Origin: Agromyces aureus
GTDB taxonomy: Bacteria; Actinomycetota; Actinomycetes; Actinomycetales; Microbacteriaceae
Direction: 5' to 3'
Length of the DNA stretch: 64,000 nucleotides
NCBI RefSeq assembly: GCF_001660485.1
Contig: NZ_CP013979.1
Span: 62,001 to 126,000, forward strand
This document shows, piece by piece, positions 34,337-43,544 of this stretch. The translations under genes were made by a program, and so were the position numbers. The notes beneath the pieces are model-generated. The model searched no databases. It saw only the letters and a program-made list of their open reading frames with translations, and was not told the DNA's origin. How positions within the stretch are numbered: position 1 is the stretch's first letter; each line of letters starts with the position of its first letter.

Positions 34337-35944
34337 ATGGCGCCTTCCGCTCCCGCCGATGCATCCGCCGATCTCAGCACCGACGTGCTCAGCACCGACG
34401 TGCTCATCGTCGGCGCCGGTCCGAGCGGGCTCATGCTCGCCGTCTGCCTCGCCCGGCTCGGGGTCGACGCGATCGTGGTCGACGGCAAGGCCGGCCCGAC
34501 ACGCGAGTCCCGCGCGCTCGTGGTGCAGGCCAGGTCGATGGAGCTCTACGACCAGTTGGGCCTCGTCGATCGCGTGCTCGCGAACCGCTCGCCCGCCACG
34601 ACGTTCATCCCGGGCGCCGGACGACGCGAACTCGGCCGGATCGACCTCGCGCTGGCCGGGCGCGACGTCACGCCGTACTCCGAGATCACGGTGTTCGAGC
34701 AGTCCGCGAACGAACGCCTGCTCATCGAGGCGCTCGGCGAACTCGGCCGAGAGGTGCGGTGGCAGCACCGACTCGAGCGGCTTCTGATCGAGCCGCCCGC
34801 ACCCGAGCAGGGGCGGCCCGCGGCATCCGTTCTCGCGACGCTGGCGACGCGGTCGACGGGCGCCGACGTCGGCGACGGCACGGTCACCGTTCGGGCACGC
34901 TACTGCGTGGGTGCCGACGGCTCGCGTTCGACCGTGCGACGCGAGCTCGAGATCCCGTTCGACGGGGCGACCAATGCGTTCACGTTCACGCTCGCCGACG
35001 CGATCGGCATGCGCGGGCTCGAGGCGCAGGCCATCAACGTGCGGGTGAGCGAGCGCCACCTCATGCTCGGTTTCGGCATGGGCGGCGACCGGGCACGCCT
35101 CATCGGCGTGGTGCGCGACGACGATCTCGGCGCCGACGGCGAGGCCTCCGAAGAGGAGTCGCGCACGGTCTTCCGCCGCGAGTTCGGCGTCGAGTACGAC
35201 GAGTCGGCGTGGTTCACGACCTATCGGCTGCACCACCGTCTCGCCGCCCGGTTCCGCGAGGGGCCGTGCTTCCTGGTCGGCGATGCGGCGCACATCCACT
35301 CGCCCGTCGGCGGCCAGGGCATGAACACCGGCCTGCAGGATGCGCACAACCTGGCCTGCGCGTTCGCCGACGTGCTGGTCGACGGCATGCCCGAGTCGCG
35401 GCTCGAGCGCTACGAGGCCGAGCGCCGACCGGTCGGCAAGACCCTCGTCGAGACGACCGATCGCCTGTTCGGGCTCGTGACGAGCGACACGGGCCGCGCC
35501 CGATTCGTGCGGTCACGGGTCATCCCGGCGATCGGCCCGACCGCGGTGCGCCTGATTCCGCGTCTGGTCGGGCTGCCACGCGCGTTCGGGTTCGTCTCGC
35601 AGACGCGCATCCGGTATCGGCTTCCGGATGTCCCGGGCGCGACCTCACCGGCCCGCGACGACGGGCTGCTCGGCGTGCGCCTGCCCTGGACCGGCGGCAA
35701 CTCCGACCCGCTCCGATCGATGCGCTGGCAGGTGCACGGATACGGCGTGCCCGAGCGCGCGGTGCACCGCATCGCGGGGGAGCTGGGCGTCGAGGCGCAC
35801 ACGTTCGACGCCGACCCGCACGGGCGGCTGCGGAGGGACCGCGTCTACCTCGTGCGCCGCGACGGCTTCATCGTGGCCGAGGTGCCCTCGCCCGGCACCG
35901 GCGCGGCGCTCGTCGCGGCGCAGGCTCGGGTCGCCGGAGCCTGA
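34337..35944 (+). CDS. FAD-dependent aromatic monooxygenase (PheA/TfdB class)
   Basis: A 535-residue class A flavoprotein hydroxylase. VLIVGAGPSGLMLAVCLARLGVDAIVVD is the FAD Rossmann motif, ARYCVGADGSRSTVR the DG motif, and FLVGDAAHIHSPVGGQGMNTGLQDAHNLA the GD motif. The C-terminal thioredoxin-like segment (HGRLRRDRVYLVRRDGFIVAEV) typical of the phenol-hydroxylase type is present. It hydroxylates an aromatic or polyketide-like substrate with NAD(P)H and O2. No pathway genes adjoin, so the substrate is open. The ATG at 34337 is preferred to the GTG at 34328 by spacing to AAGGTGG. Confidence 0.87.
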   Translation: MAPSAPADASADLSTDVLSTDVLIVGAGPSGLMLAVCLARLGVDAIVVDGKAGPTRESRALVVQARSMELYDQLGLVDRVLANRSPATTFIPGAGRRELGRIDLALAGRDVTPYSEITVFEQSANERLLIEALGELGREVRWQHRLERLLIEPPAPEQGRPAASVLATLATRSTGADVGDGTVTVRARYCVGADGSRSTVRRELEIPFDGATNAFTFTLADAIGMRGLEAQAINVRVSERHLMLGFGMGGDRARLIGVVRDDDLGADGEASEEESRTVFRREFGVEYDESAWFTTYRLHHRLAARFREGPCFLVGDAAHIHSPVGGQGMNTGLQDAHNLACAFADVLVDGMPESRLERYEAERRPVGKTLVETTDRLFGLVTSDTGRARFVRSRVIPAIGPTAVRLIPRLVGLPRAFGFVSQTRIRYRLPDVPGATSPARDDGLLGVRLPWTGGNSDPLRSMRWQVHGYGVPERAVHRIAGELGVEAHTFDADPHGRLRRDRVYLVRRDGFIVAEVPSPGTGAALVAAQARVAGA

Positions 35945-36048
35945 CCGCGCCCTCGACAGGCCATGTCGTGCGCTGCCCGTCGGGCCGGCCGGCGCCGGCT
36001 CGCAGACGGAGCGTTGTCGGCTCGCGCGCGGCGGCGTAGCCTTGCCGC

Positions 36049-36864
36049 GTGCTGAGGCGGGTCGCAGAGGGCGTATGGGTTCACGAGAGTGAGTTCCTCC
36101 AGAGCAACACGGTGGTCGTGCAGGGTCGCGAGGGCGTGCTGCTCATCGATCCCGGCATCACGGTCGACGAGCTGGCCGAGGTCGCGAGCGACCTTCGCGA
36201 GCTGGGGCAGTCCGTCGTGGCGGGCTTCTCGACGCATCCCGACTGGGACCACGTGCTCTGGCACCCCGACTTCGGCGACGTTCCGCGGTACGGAACGGCC
36301 CGCGGCGCGGCCTCCATCCGGGACTTCCTGTCGAAAGCCGACTGGGCGGAGCTCGTCGCCCCCGCCCTTCCGCCCGAATACGCCGACGACATCCCGATGG
36401 ACCTGCTCGGTCTGATCACCGGACTGCCCGCCGATGCGGAGCGGATCCCGTGGGACGGACCCGACATCCGGATCCTCGAGCACCGGGCGCACGCCGCAGG
36501 GCACGCCGCCCTGCTCATCGAGGACCGCGGCGTGCTCGTCGCCGGCGACATGCTCTCCGACATCCTGATGCCGTTCCTGGATCTCGACGCCGAGGATCCC
36601 GTCGGGGACTACCTGGCCGCTCTGCGGCTGTACGAGGGCGCGGCCGCCGACGTCACCGTCGTCATTCCCGGCCACGGCGGTGTCGGCGACGGCGAGCAGT
36701 TGCGGGCGCGACTCGCGCTGGATCGCGCATACGCGGAGGCGCTGAGAGACGGCCGCAGCCCCGAAGACCCGCGACTCGACCCATCCGGGCCGTTGTACTG
36801 GCTGGTCGACGTGCACGAATGGCAGCTCGAGCGGCTCGGGCAGAAGAACGACCCCGTCGGCTGA
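36049..36864 (+). CDS. MBL-fold metallo-hydrolase with a variant metal motif
   Basis: A 271-residue metallo-beta-lactamase-fold protein. VVVQGREGVLLIDPGI starts the fold; the metal motif is H63-P-D65-W-D67-H68, where the usual second His of HxHxDH is Asp. HRAHAAGHAALLIEDRGVLVAGDML supplies the distal His and bridging Asp, and VIPGHGGVGD the last His. The change suggests an altered second metal site. Function unknown; many relatives are annotated as glyoxalase-II-like hydrolases. GTG start. Confidence 0.82.
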   Translation: MLRRVAEGVWVHESEFLQSNTVVVQGREGVLLIDPGITVDELAEVASDLRELGQSVVAGFSTHPDWDHVLWHPDFGDVPRYGTARGAASIRDFLSKADWAELVAPALPPEYADDIPMDLLGLITGLPADAERIPWDGPDIRILEHRAHAAGHAALLIEDRGVLVAGDMLSDILMPFLDLDAEDPVGDYLAALRLYEGAAADVTVVIPGHGGVGDGEQLRARLALDRAYAEALRDGRSPEDPRLDPSGPLYWLVDVHEWQLERLGQKNDPVG

Positions 36865-37028
36865 CGAGTCGCGAGCGCGACGTTCACCGACGCCGGTTTC
36901 ACGGTCCAGCCCCGACCTTCCCGTGCGATCGAGAAGGTGCTCGACTCGACCCGACCCGATCGGACCGCGATTGTCGGGTTCCGGGTCGGTCCGGCGAGCA
37001 GGCTGGAGGTTACAAGAAGGGAGTCGCC

Positions 37029-37895
37029 GTGATCGCGGAGCTCAACCGTCTCGTCGAGTACGTCGAGCAGCACCTCGCCGAGGAGATCGACATCGCGGGC
37101 CTCGCGAGCCGTCTCGGCACGACGGAGTACCACCTGCGCCGGATGTTCTCGTCGCTCGCGGGGATGCCGTTGTCGGAGTACGTGCGGCGCCGCCGCATGG
37201 CCGTCGCCGCGGCCGACGTGCTCGGCGACGGCGACCTGCTCGGCATCGCGGTTCGGTACGGCTACGGCTCGACCGAGGCGTTCAACCGGGCGTTCCGGTC
37301 GGTGCACGGCGCCGGTCCGGGTGATGTGCGCCGCGATGGCGGCCCCCTTCGCACGCAACCGCACCTCAGGTTCCGCCTGACCGTCGAAGGGAACACCCCC
37401 ATGGACACCCGCATCGCAGACCGACCGGCATTTCGGCTCGTCGGTCACTCGACCAGAGTGCCCCTCATCCACGAGGGCGCGAATCCGCACATCCAGGCGT
37501 ACATCGCCTCGCTGCCCGCGACCGAGCACGCTCGCCTGAAGGAGTTGAGCGACACCGAGCCCGCCGGCCTCCTGCAGGTCAGCGCCGACGTCGACCCCGA
37601 CTACGCCGAGGGCAGTGAGCTGACCTACCTCCACGGTGTCGCGGTCACGGAAGCGACGCCCGTGCCCGATGGCCTCGATGCGATCGAGGTTCCGGCGGGC
37701 ACCTGGGCGGTCTTCCGCACGGAGGGCCCCTATCCCGCGGCCCTGCAGGCGACCTGGGCCGCGACCGCGACGGACTGGTTCCCGTCCAACCCCTGGCGCC
37801 TCCGGTCTGGTCCGTCGATCGTCGCGGTGCTCGACCGTGCCGCCGACCTCAGCACGGCCACCTGCGAGCTGTGGATGCCCGTGGAGCGCGCCTAG
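37029..37895 (+). CDS. AraC-family regulator with GyrI-like effector-binding domain
   Basis: A 288-residue protein: residues 1-100 hold the double helix-turn-helix AraC domain (IDIAGLASRLGTTEYHLRRMFSSLAG... SEAFNRAFRSVHG-type second HTH) and residues 118-288 a GyrI-like/effector-binding fold (FRLVGHSTRVPL, TYLHGVAVTEATPVPDGLDAIEVPAGTWAVFRTEG). This DNA-binding domain first, ligand domain second order is that of Rob/SoxS-like multidrug regulators. The GTG at 37029 follows AAGAAGGGA. The adjoining EamA exporter 62 bases downstream is a likely target. Confidence 0.88.
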   Translation: MIAELNRLVEYVEQHLAEEIDIAGLASRLGTTEYHLRRMFSSLAGMPLSEYVRRRRMAVAAADVLGDGDLLGIAVRYGYGSTEAFNRAFRSVHGAGPGDVRRDGGPLRTQPHLRFRLTVEGNTPMDTRIADRPAFRLVGHSTRVPLIHEGANPHIQAYIASLPATEHARLKELSDTEPAGLLQVSADVDPDYAEGSELTYLHGVAVTEATPVPDGLDAIEVPAGTWAVFRTEGPYPAALQATWAATATDWFPSNPWRLRSGPSIVAVLDRAADLSTATCELWMPVERA

Positions 37896-37957
37896 CGGGC
37901 GAGGCCCGGCCGCGGCATCCGTCATCCGTCGCTCGGAATTGCACGTATCTTCGTACG

Positions 37958-38890
37958 GTGCCTCACGAGAACGACTCCACCGCGATGACGGATGCCGCGC
38001 TCAGCCGCCGCCGCATCACCGGCGCCGCGACGCAGGTCGGCACGGAGGTCTCGATCAACTTCGGATCGTCGCTCGCGGGCCTCGTCATTCCGATCGTCGG
38101 CTCGTTCGTCGTGGTCGCGGTGCGGCAGCTCGTGATGCTCGTCGTGGTGCTGCCGGTCTACCGACCGAAGCGCGCGGAGCTCACCTGGGCGCGGCTCTGG
38201 CCGGCGCTCGCCCTCGGCGTCGTGCTCGCCGTCATGAACGTCTCGTTCTACGAGGCGGTGCACCTGATCGGCCTCGGCACCGCGGCGACGATCGAGTTCC
38301 TCGGGCCACTGGCCATCGCGCTCGCGACGTCGCGCCGATGGCTCGATGCGGTCTGCGCGGTCGCGGGCGGCCTCGGCGTCGTGCTGCTCATCGCCCCCGG
38401 CACCTCGGATGCCGCGGCCATCGACCCGTGGGGTGTGGCGCTCGCCCTGACCTCCGCCGCGACCTGGGCGATGTACATCCTGCTCACGCGCCGCGTGGCG
38501 GTCGGACTGCCCGGACTCGAGGGCGTCACCGTCGCGAGCATCGTGAGCCTGCTGCTGCTCCTGCCCTTCGCCGTCGTCACCTTCGACGCGAGCGCGTTCG
38601 ACTGGACCGTCGTGCTCCTGCTGCTCGGCGTGGGCGTGCTCTCGTCGGCGCTGCCGTACAGCCTCGACACGTTCATCCTGCGGCGAATTCCTCCACGCCT
38701 GTACTCGATCATCACGAGTTTCGGGCCGGTCATCGCGGCGATCTTCGGCTGGCTCGTGCTCTCCGAGACGTTCACGCTCGTCGAGGTGCTCGCGATCGCG
38801 ATCGTCTGCGGCGCCGCGGGAACGGCCATCGCGACCCAGCGCGACCGCCCGAAGTCCGACCTCGAGCAGACCGCCGAGGGCCTGGTCTGA
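37958..38890 (+). CDS. EamA/RhtA-like drug-metabolite exporter
   Basis: A 310-residue DMT-superfamily protein with about ten membrane segments in two EamA repeats (N half with FYEAVHLIGLGTAATIEFLGPLAIA, C half with LPYSLDTFILRRIPPRLYSIITSFGPVIAAIFGWLVLSE). The pattern resembles the threonine/homoserine exporter RhtA. The GTG at 37958 gives the longest form; the ATG at 37985 gives 301 residues and is equally possible, neither with a strong ribosome site. It follows the AraC-GyrI regulator on the same strand. Confidence 0.83.
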   Translation: MPHENDSTAMTDAALSRRRITGAATQVGTEVSINFGSSLAGLVIPIVGSFVVVAVRQLVMLVVVLPVYRPKRAELTWARLWPALALGVVLAVMNVSFYEAVHLIGLGTAATIEFLGPLAIALATSRRWLDAVCAVAGGLGVVLLIAPGTSDAAAIDPWGVALALTSAATWAMYILLTRRVAVGLPGLEGVTVASIVSLLLLLPFAVVTFDASAFDWTVVLLLLGVGVLSSALPYSLDTFILRRIPPRLYSIITSFGPVIAAIFGWLVLSETFTLVEVLAIAIVCGAAGTAIATQRDRPKSDLEQTAEGLV

Positions 38891-38919
38891 CCGACGCGCC
38901 GCGTCGCATCGCATCGCCG

Positions 38920-38990
38920 CAGAAATTCAGGAGATCTCGGCATCGAGGGCCGCCACAGGGCCTCCACCCCCGGGATCTCCTGAATTTCTG
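38920..38990. repeat. 17-bp stem hairpin with a 37-base loop
   Basis: CAGAAATTCAGGAGATC (38920-38936) and its exact complement (38974-38990) flank a GC-rich loop. It lies between the convergent EamA and GIY-YIG genes. The AT-rich arms contrast with the surrounding 70 % GC. Confidence 0.75.
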
Positions 38991-39062
38991 AAGGTGATCG
39001 GTGATGCGCCCGGCGGCCCGGTGGCCCGGCGGCGCCGGCCGGAGACCGGGGCACGGCTCCCG

Positions 39063-39641
39063 TCAGCCGCGCACCGCGTGCCGGCGGCTGACCCAGCGGT
39101 CGTACGCCGCCCACGGGTCGTCGACGCCGAGTGCGAGTGCGGCGATGTGCTCGGCGAGGGCGTCGTGCGCCGCGAACCACTCGGTGCCCGCGAACCGGTG
39201 GTCGGCGAACTGCGCGTGCCGGCGCTGCTCGAGTCGCCGGCCGCCGGGCTCGAACGCGAGCACCTCGTCGTGCGGGATGCTCGCGAGCCGCTGCCGCGGG
39301 TTCGCCGACGTGCCGATCTTGACCTGATCGCGGTACCGCACGTAGTAGACGACCTCGACCCGCACGGGCTGCAGCTCGCCGTCGGGCGCCTCGCCCAGCC
39401 GCCATTCGCAGTCGGCGCAGAGCCAGCCCGACGGGTAGTGCACGCCGACGCGGCATCCGCAGGCCGGGCACGCAGACGGCGCGAGATCGGTGACGCCGAC
39501 CTCGGCGGCGACCAGCTCGTACGCCTCGAGCAGGTGCCGCGCACAGAGGCGCATTGCGGCTGCCGCGACGGGCGCTGTGCAGGCCGCGCCCGACGCGTCG
39601 AGGAGCCCGCACGTCGGGCCGGCGGCATCCGCTCGGTCCAT
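39063..39641 (-). CDS. Zinc-ribbon GIY-YIG / T5orf172-like nuclease-domain protein
   Basis: A 192-residue protein. Cys58, Cys61, Cys75 and Cys78 (CPACG ... CADC) make a zinc ribbon, with two further Cys pairs near the N-terminus. Residues 98-170 (VYYVRYRDQVKIGTSANPRQRLASIP ... LEQRRHAQFADHRFAGTEWF) fit the T5orf172/MUG113 branch of GIY-YIG domains. The catalytic Arg and Glu of the family appear to be present (RQRL, LEQRRH). These proteins often sit in phage or mobile regions, but no mobile-element mark is seen here. Start choice is uncertain because no ribosome site precedes the ATG; it may be leaderless. Confidence 0.78.
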   Translation of the reverse strand: MDRADAAGPTCGLLDASGAACTAPVAAAAMRLCARHLLEAYELVAAEVGVTDLAPSACPACGCRVGVHYPSGWLCADCEWRLGEAPDGELQPVRVEVVYYVRYRDQVKIGTSANPRQRLASIPHDEVLAFEPGGRRLEQRRHAQFADHRFAGTEWFAAHDALAEHIAALALGVDDPWAAYDRWVSRRHAVRG

Positions 39642-39840
39642 GCAGTGCAGGCTACGTCGCACCGCCCACATCGCCGGGTCGCATCGCCCGACTCGCATCA
39701 CCGGGCCACCATCACCCGGCCACCATCGCCCGGACACCGCCCCGTCACCCGCCCGCGATAGGCTCGGTCTTCGACTGGACGTGGTCGTGCAGCGCCCGAT
39801 TCGGCGGTCGGTGCAGGCGTTCGAGAGCGAGGCGAGCGGC

Positions 39841-40491
39841 ATGGCGTGGTGGGGCAGGCGCAAGCGTCGACGGTTCACGCCGTTCGACCGCAGCGCCCTG
39901 CCAGAGGCTGAGCCGCTGACCTTCGAAGAGACCTTCAACGAGGGCCTGCTGGTGGCCGAGGCCGCCGGGCGCATGGCGCTGAAGAACCGCATCATCGTGC
40001 GCGCGCTGCGCGGCGACGAGCCGTTCGACGCCGAGCGGGCGTCGGCCGAGGCGCGCGAGGTGCTGCGCGAGCTCATCCACGAGTTCGACCAGGTGGCCGA
40101 GTGGGCCGAGACCGAACGCGAGTCGGCGGCCAGGCGTGAAGGCCGCTCGGCGCACCAGCACGACTACCACCGCGCCGACTCGTGGAACCTGCGCCTGCGC
40201 GAACGCGTGAACGAGGCAGTCGCGCAACGGCTCGGCGAGCTGCGCAATGACAGCGAGTACCTGGCCGCGTTCGCCGAGCGGGCGCGCCAAGAGGCCTGGG
40301 GCGAGCTCTCCGAGGCGATCGAGCAGCGCCTCGCGCGCGACTGGCCCGACGTCGAGATCGACGAGGCCTACATCGCCGAGCGTGAAGACCGCATGGCGGG
40401 CGTCGCCTTCGACCTGTTGAAGGACCTCGACGAGGTGCGGCAGCGGCGCGAGGAGCGCGACGCCCTCGACGATGCGTTCGGCGGTTGGTGA
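39841..40491 (+). CDS. Conserved hypothetical protein, helical and highly charged
   Basis: A 216-residue soluble protein with no signal peptide or membrane segment. It is rich in Glu, Arg and Ala, with long predicted helices (ERESAARREGRSAHQHDYHRADSWNLRLRERVNEAVAQRLGEL and FAERARQEAWGELSEAIEQRLARDW). I do not recognise the family. The ATG at 39841 follows GAGGCGAG. The 199-base gap upstream, shared with the divergent GIY-YIG gene, contains degenerate CCACCATCRCCCGG repeats (about 39690-39735). Confidence 0.65.
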   Translation: MAWWGRRKRRRFTPFDRSALPEAEPLTFEETFNEGLLVAEAAGRMALKNRIIVRALRGDEPFDAERASAEAREVLRELIHEFDQVAEWAETERESAARREGRSAHQHDYHRADSWNLRLRERVNEAVAQRLGELRNDSEYLAAFAERARQEAWGELSEAIEQRLARDWPDVEIDEAYIAEREDRMAGVAFDLLKDLDEVRQRREERDALDDAFGGW

Positions 40492-40608
40492 CCGGCCGAT
40501 CGTCTCCGCAGTCGTGACGGTCTCGATCGAACGGCGCACCGACTGGTCGCCCGGTCGTGACGACAACTGGTCTTCTCGATGTGGGAGGCCAGGAGTAGCG
40601 TCGCGCGC

Positions 40609-41235
40609 ATGAGCATCGACGACGGCCTGGTGGTCGCAACCCTGACCATCTCACTCGACGGCTTCGTGGCCGGGCCGAATCAGACGCTCGAGAATCCGCT
40701 CGGCGAGGGCGCCGAGAGACTCCACGCCTGGATGTTCGACGACCCCGACTCGAGCCAGTCGGTCATCGACACGATCCTGGGCGTGGCCGCCGTCATCCAG
40801 GGGCGCAACATGTTCGGGCCGATCAGGGGCGAGTGGCCGGATGACTCGTGGCGCGGCTGGTGGGGAGAGGACCCGCCCTACCACTCGCCCGTGTTCGTGC
40901 TCACGCACTACCCGCGCGAACCGCTCGAGATGGACGGCGGCACGACGTTCCACTTCGTCACGGGCGGCGTCGAGGAGGCGTTCGAGCGCGCACGTGCGGC
41001 CGCAGGCCCGGGCGGGCACATCTCGATCGCGGGCGGGGCGAGCACGGTGCGGCAGGCCATCAACGCCGGACTGCTCGACCGCCTCGTGCTGAGCGTCGCA
41101 CCCATCACGCTCGGCGCCGGGGAGCGCCTGTTCGACGGGGTGACGGTCGGCGGGCCTGACGGCATCGTGCTGAAGCCGATCGACGTGCTCGCGACGCCGC
41201 TCGCGACGCACATCACGTACGACGTCGCCCGCTGA
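40609..41235 (+). CDS. RibD/dihydrofolate-reductase-like protein
   Basis: A 208-residue DHFR-superfamily reductase domain: LTISLDGFVAGPNQTLENPLGEGAERLHAWMF at the start, VIQGRNMFGPIRGEW, PVFVLTHYPREPLEMDGGTTFHFVTGG, and GGASTVRQAINAGLLDRLVLSVAPITLGAGERLF. This stand-alone group uses NADPH but its substrates are unknown; few are true DHFRs or riboflavin enzymes. The ATG at 40609 is preferred to 40579 because conserved sequence begins there. Confidence 0.85.
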   Translation: MSIDDGLVVATLTISLDGFVAGPNQTLENPLGEGAERLHAWMFDDPDSSQSVIDTILGVAAVIQGRNMFGPIRGEWPDDSWRGWWGEDPPYHSPVFVLTHYPREPLEMDGGTTFHFVTGGVEEAFERARAAAGPGGHISIAGGASTVRQAINAGLLDRLVLSVAPITLGAGERLFDGVTVGGPDGIVLKPIDVLATPLATHITYDVAR

Positions 41236-41236
41236 T

Positions 41237-41262
41237 CGGGCGGATGCCGCGGCATCCGCCCG
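41237..41262. terminator. Perfect 26-bp palindrome between convergent genes
   Basis: CGGGCGGATGCCG followed by its exact complement, centred in the gap between the converging DHFR-like and prolyl oligopeptidase genes. It contains the GGATGCCGCGGCATCC core. Most probably a bidirectional terminator. Confidence 0.6.
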
Positions 41263-41283
41263 TGTGCCAGCTCAGCCGGTGCG

Positions 41284-43473
41284 CTACTCCCCGCTCGGGT
41301 GCGCCCCGGCCCGGTCGATGACCCACGCGTAGGCGAAGGCGCGCTCGCGCCAGGCCGAGTACCGGCCCGAGACACCGCCGTGGCCGGCCGCCATCTCGAT
41401 CTTCAGCAGCGGGTCGGCGCCCACCTCGCGCAGGCGGGCGACCCACTTCGCGGGCTCGACGTAGAGCACGCGCGTGTCGTTCAGCGACGTGACCGCGAGG
41501 ATCGGCGGGTAGTGCGTCTCGTGCACGTTCTCGAGGGGGGAGTACGACTTCATGTAGTGGTACACCTCCTCGTCATCGAGCGGGTTGCCCCACTCGTCCC
41601 ACTCGATGACCGTGAGCGGCAGCGACGGGTCGAGGATCGAGGTCAGCGGGTCGACGAACGGCACCTCGGCGAGGATGCCCGAGAAGTACTTCGGGGCGAT
41701 GTTCGCCACGGCGCCCATGAGCAGGCCTCCTGCACTGCCACCCTGGGCGACGAGCCGGTCGGGCGCGGTGATCTCCTGGTCGATGAGGTGCCGGGCGGCG
41801 GCCACGAAGTCGGTGAACGTGTTGCGCTTCTCGAGCTTCTTGCCGTGCTCGTACCAGAGCCGGCCCATCTCACCGCCGCCGCGCACGTGGGCGATCGCGA
41901 ACACCATGCCGCGGTCGAGCAGCGAGAGGCGGGGGATGCCGAACCCGGGGTCCATGGATGCCTCGTACGAGCCGTACCCGTAGAGCAGCGTGGGCGCGGG
42001 CTCGCCGAGGTTCACGAGGTCGTGCCGGTAGACGAGCGAGATCGGGATCTTGGTGCCGTCCTTGGCCGTGGCCCACTCGCGGCGCTGCGCGTAGCGGGTC
42101 GCGTCGTAGTCGCCGAGCACGGCCTGGCGCTTGCGCAGACGGCGCTCGCCCGTGGCGACGACGAGGTCGAGCACGGTCGACGGCGTCACGAAGCTCGTGT
42201 AGCCGAGGCGCAGCATGGGCTGCTCCCACGACGGGTTGCCGCGCACCCCGACGGCGAAGAGCTCCTCGTCGAACGCGAGCTCGTGCAGGGTGTCGTCGGG
42301 CGTCGCGTCGGCGGGGATGCCGGCGGGCGGCAGCTTCGCGATGGCGACGCGCGAAAGTCCGTCGCGGCGGTACTCGAGCGCCACGAAGTCACGGAAGGCG
42401 TCGACGCCCTCGAGTCGCACCGCCTCGCTGTGCGGCAGCAGCATGCGGCGCGGCCCCTCGGGGTCGGCGGCGGCGACCGAGACGAGTTCGAAGTTCACGG
42501 CGCCGTCGTTGTGCACGATGAGCAGGCGGTCCTTGCCGCCCGCGATCACGTGCTCGACGTCGTACTCGACGCCCTCCTTGCGCGGCCAGACCACGCGGAA
42601 CTCGCCCGTCGGGTCGTCGGCGTCGAGCAGGCGCGTCTCGCTCGTGATGTTCGAGCCGGCTTCGATCACGAGGTAGCGGCGGCTGCGGGTGACCCCGACG
42701 CCGAGCCAGTAGCGCTCGTCGGGTTCGTGGAAGACCTTCACATCGGCGGATGTCTCGGTGCCGACCTCGTGGCGCCAGATGGTGTCGGGCCGCCACGACT
42801 CGTCGACGGTCGCGTAGAAGACGTATCGCCCCGACGGGTCGAAGACCGCGCCGCCCGCGGTGCCCTCGATGACGTCGTCGTAGGTGCGCCCGCTGTCGTC
42901 GAGCGAGCGCAGGCGCAGCGTGTACCGCTCGTCGCCCTCGAGGTCGGTGCCGTAGAGCAGGGTCGCGCCGTCTGGCGTGATGTCGAAGCTGCCGAGCGAG
43001 TAGAACTCGTGGCCGGCGGCCTCGATGTTGTCGTCGAGCAGCACCTGCTCTCCGGGCAGGCCCGCGGGGGCGGCAGCCGGGCCGCCCGCGGCATCCGTCG
43101 CCCCTGAAGCCGAGGCCGGAGCCTCGAGCACGGGCGGCTCCCAGTCGTCGGGCCCGGCGATCGGCGCCCGGCAGTGGATGCCGTACTGCTGCCCCTCGAC
43201 GGTGCGCGTGTAGTACCACCAGTCGCCCTCGCGCGTGGGCACCGAGAGGTCGGTCTCCTTCGTGCGGGCCCGGATCTCCTCGAAGAGCTGCTCCTGCAGC
43301 AGCGAGAGATGCTCGGTGCGCGCATTCGTGTACGCGTTCTCTTCATGCAGGTGGGCGAGGACCTCGGGATCCTCCTTGGCGCGGAGCCACTCGTAGTCGT
43401 CGACCACGGTGTCGCCGTGGTGCGTGCGTTCGATCGGGCGCTTCGGAGTCTTCGGCGGAGTCAGCACGGGCAC
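41284..43473 (-). CDS. Prolyl oligopeptidase family S9A (oligopeptidase B-like)
   Basis: A 729-residue cytoplasmic peptidase. The beta-propeller runs from about residue 80 to 410. The hydrolase domain carries the triad Ser580 (GGSAGG), Asp666 (SLNDTRV) and His698 (AGHGG). ERTHHGDTVVDDYEWLR at the N-terminus is typical of oligopeptidase B, which cleaves short peptides after Lys/Arg. Residues 115-142 are an Ala/Pro/Gly-rich insertion, partly encoded by GGATGCC-type DNA and absent from family relatives that I recall. The GTG at 43473 is chosen because conserved sequence starts there; no strong ribosome site. Confidence 0.92.
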   Translation of the reverse strand: MPVLTPPKTPKRPIERTHHGDTVVDDYEWLRAKEDPEVLAHLHEENAYTNARTEHLSLLQEQLFEEIRARTKETDLSVPTREGDWWYYTRTVEGQQYGIHCRAPIAGPDDWEPPVLEAPASASGATDAAGGPAAAPAGLPGEQVLLDDNIEAAGHEFYSLGSFDITPDGATLLYGTDLEGDERYTLRLRSLDDSGRTYDDVIEGTAGGAVFDPSGRYVFYATVDESWRPDTIWRHEVGTETSADVKVFHEPDERYWLGVGVTRSRRYLVIEAGSNITSETRLLDADDPTGEFRVVWPRKEGVEYDVEHVIAGGKDRLLIVHNDGAVNFELVSVAAADPEGPRRMLLPHSEAVRLEGVDAFRDFVALEYRRDGLSRVAIAKLPPAGIPADATPDDTLHELAFDEELFAVGVRGNPSWEQPMLRLGYTSFVTPSTVLDLVVATGERRLRKRQAVLGDYDATRYAQRREWATAKDGTKIPISLVYRHDLVNLGEPAPTLLYGYGSYEASMDPGFGIPRLSLLDRGMVFAIAHVRGGGEMGRLWYEHGKKLEKRNTFTDFVAAARHLIDQEITAPDRLVAQGGSAGGLLMGAVANIAPKYFSGILAEVPFVDPLTSILDPSLPLTVIEWDEWGNPLDDEEVYHYMKSYSPLENVHETHYPPILAVTSLNDTRVLYVEPAKWVARLREVGADPLLKIEMAAGHGGVSGRYSAWRERAFAYAWVIDRAGAHPSGE

Positions 43474-43544
43474 AACGCTACGCGCTTCGCCTTCGAGGTG
43501 ACCAGCGGATGCCGGTGGCGGGCCGCCAGGGCGGGAATCCGTAC

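Noticed and set aside
39667..39750. CRISPR-like repeats (CCACCATCRCCCGG)
   Set aside because: Units are short, degenerate and adjacent, without regular spacers or cas genes.
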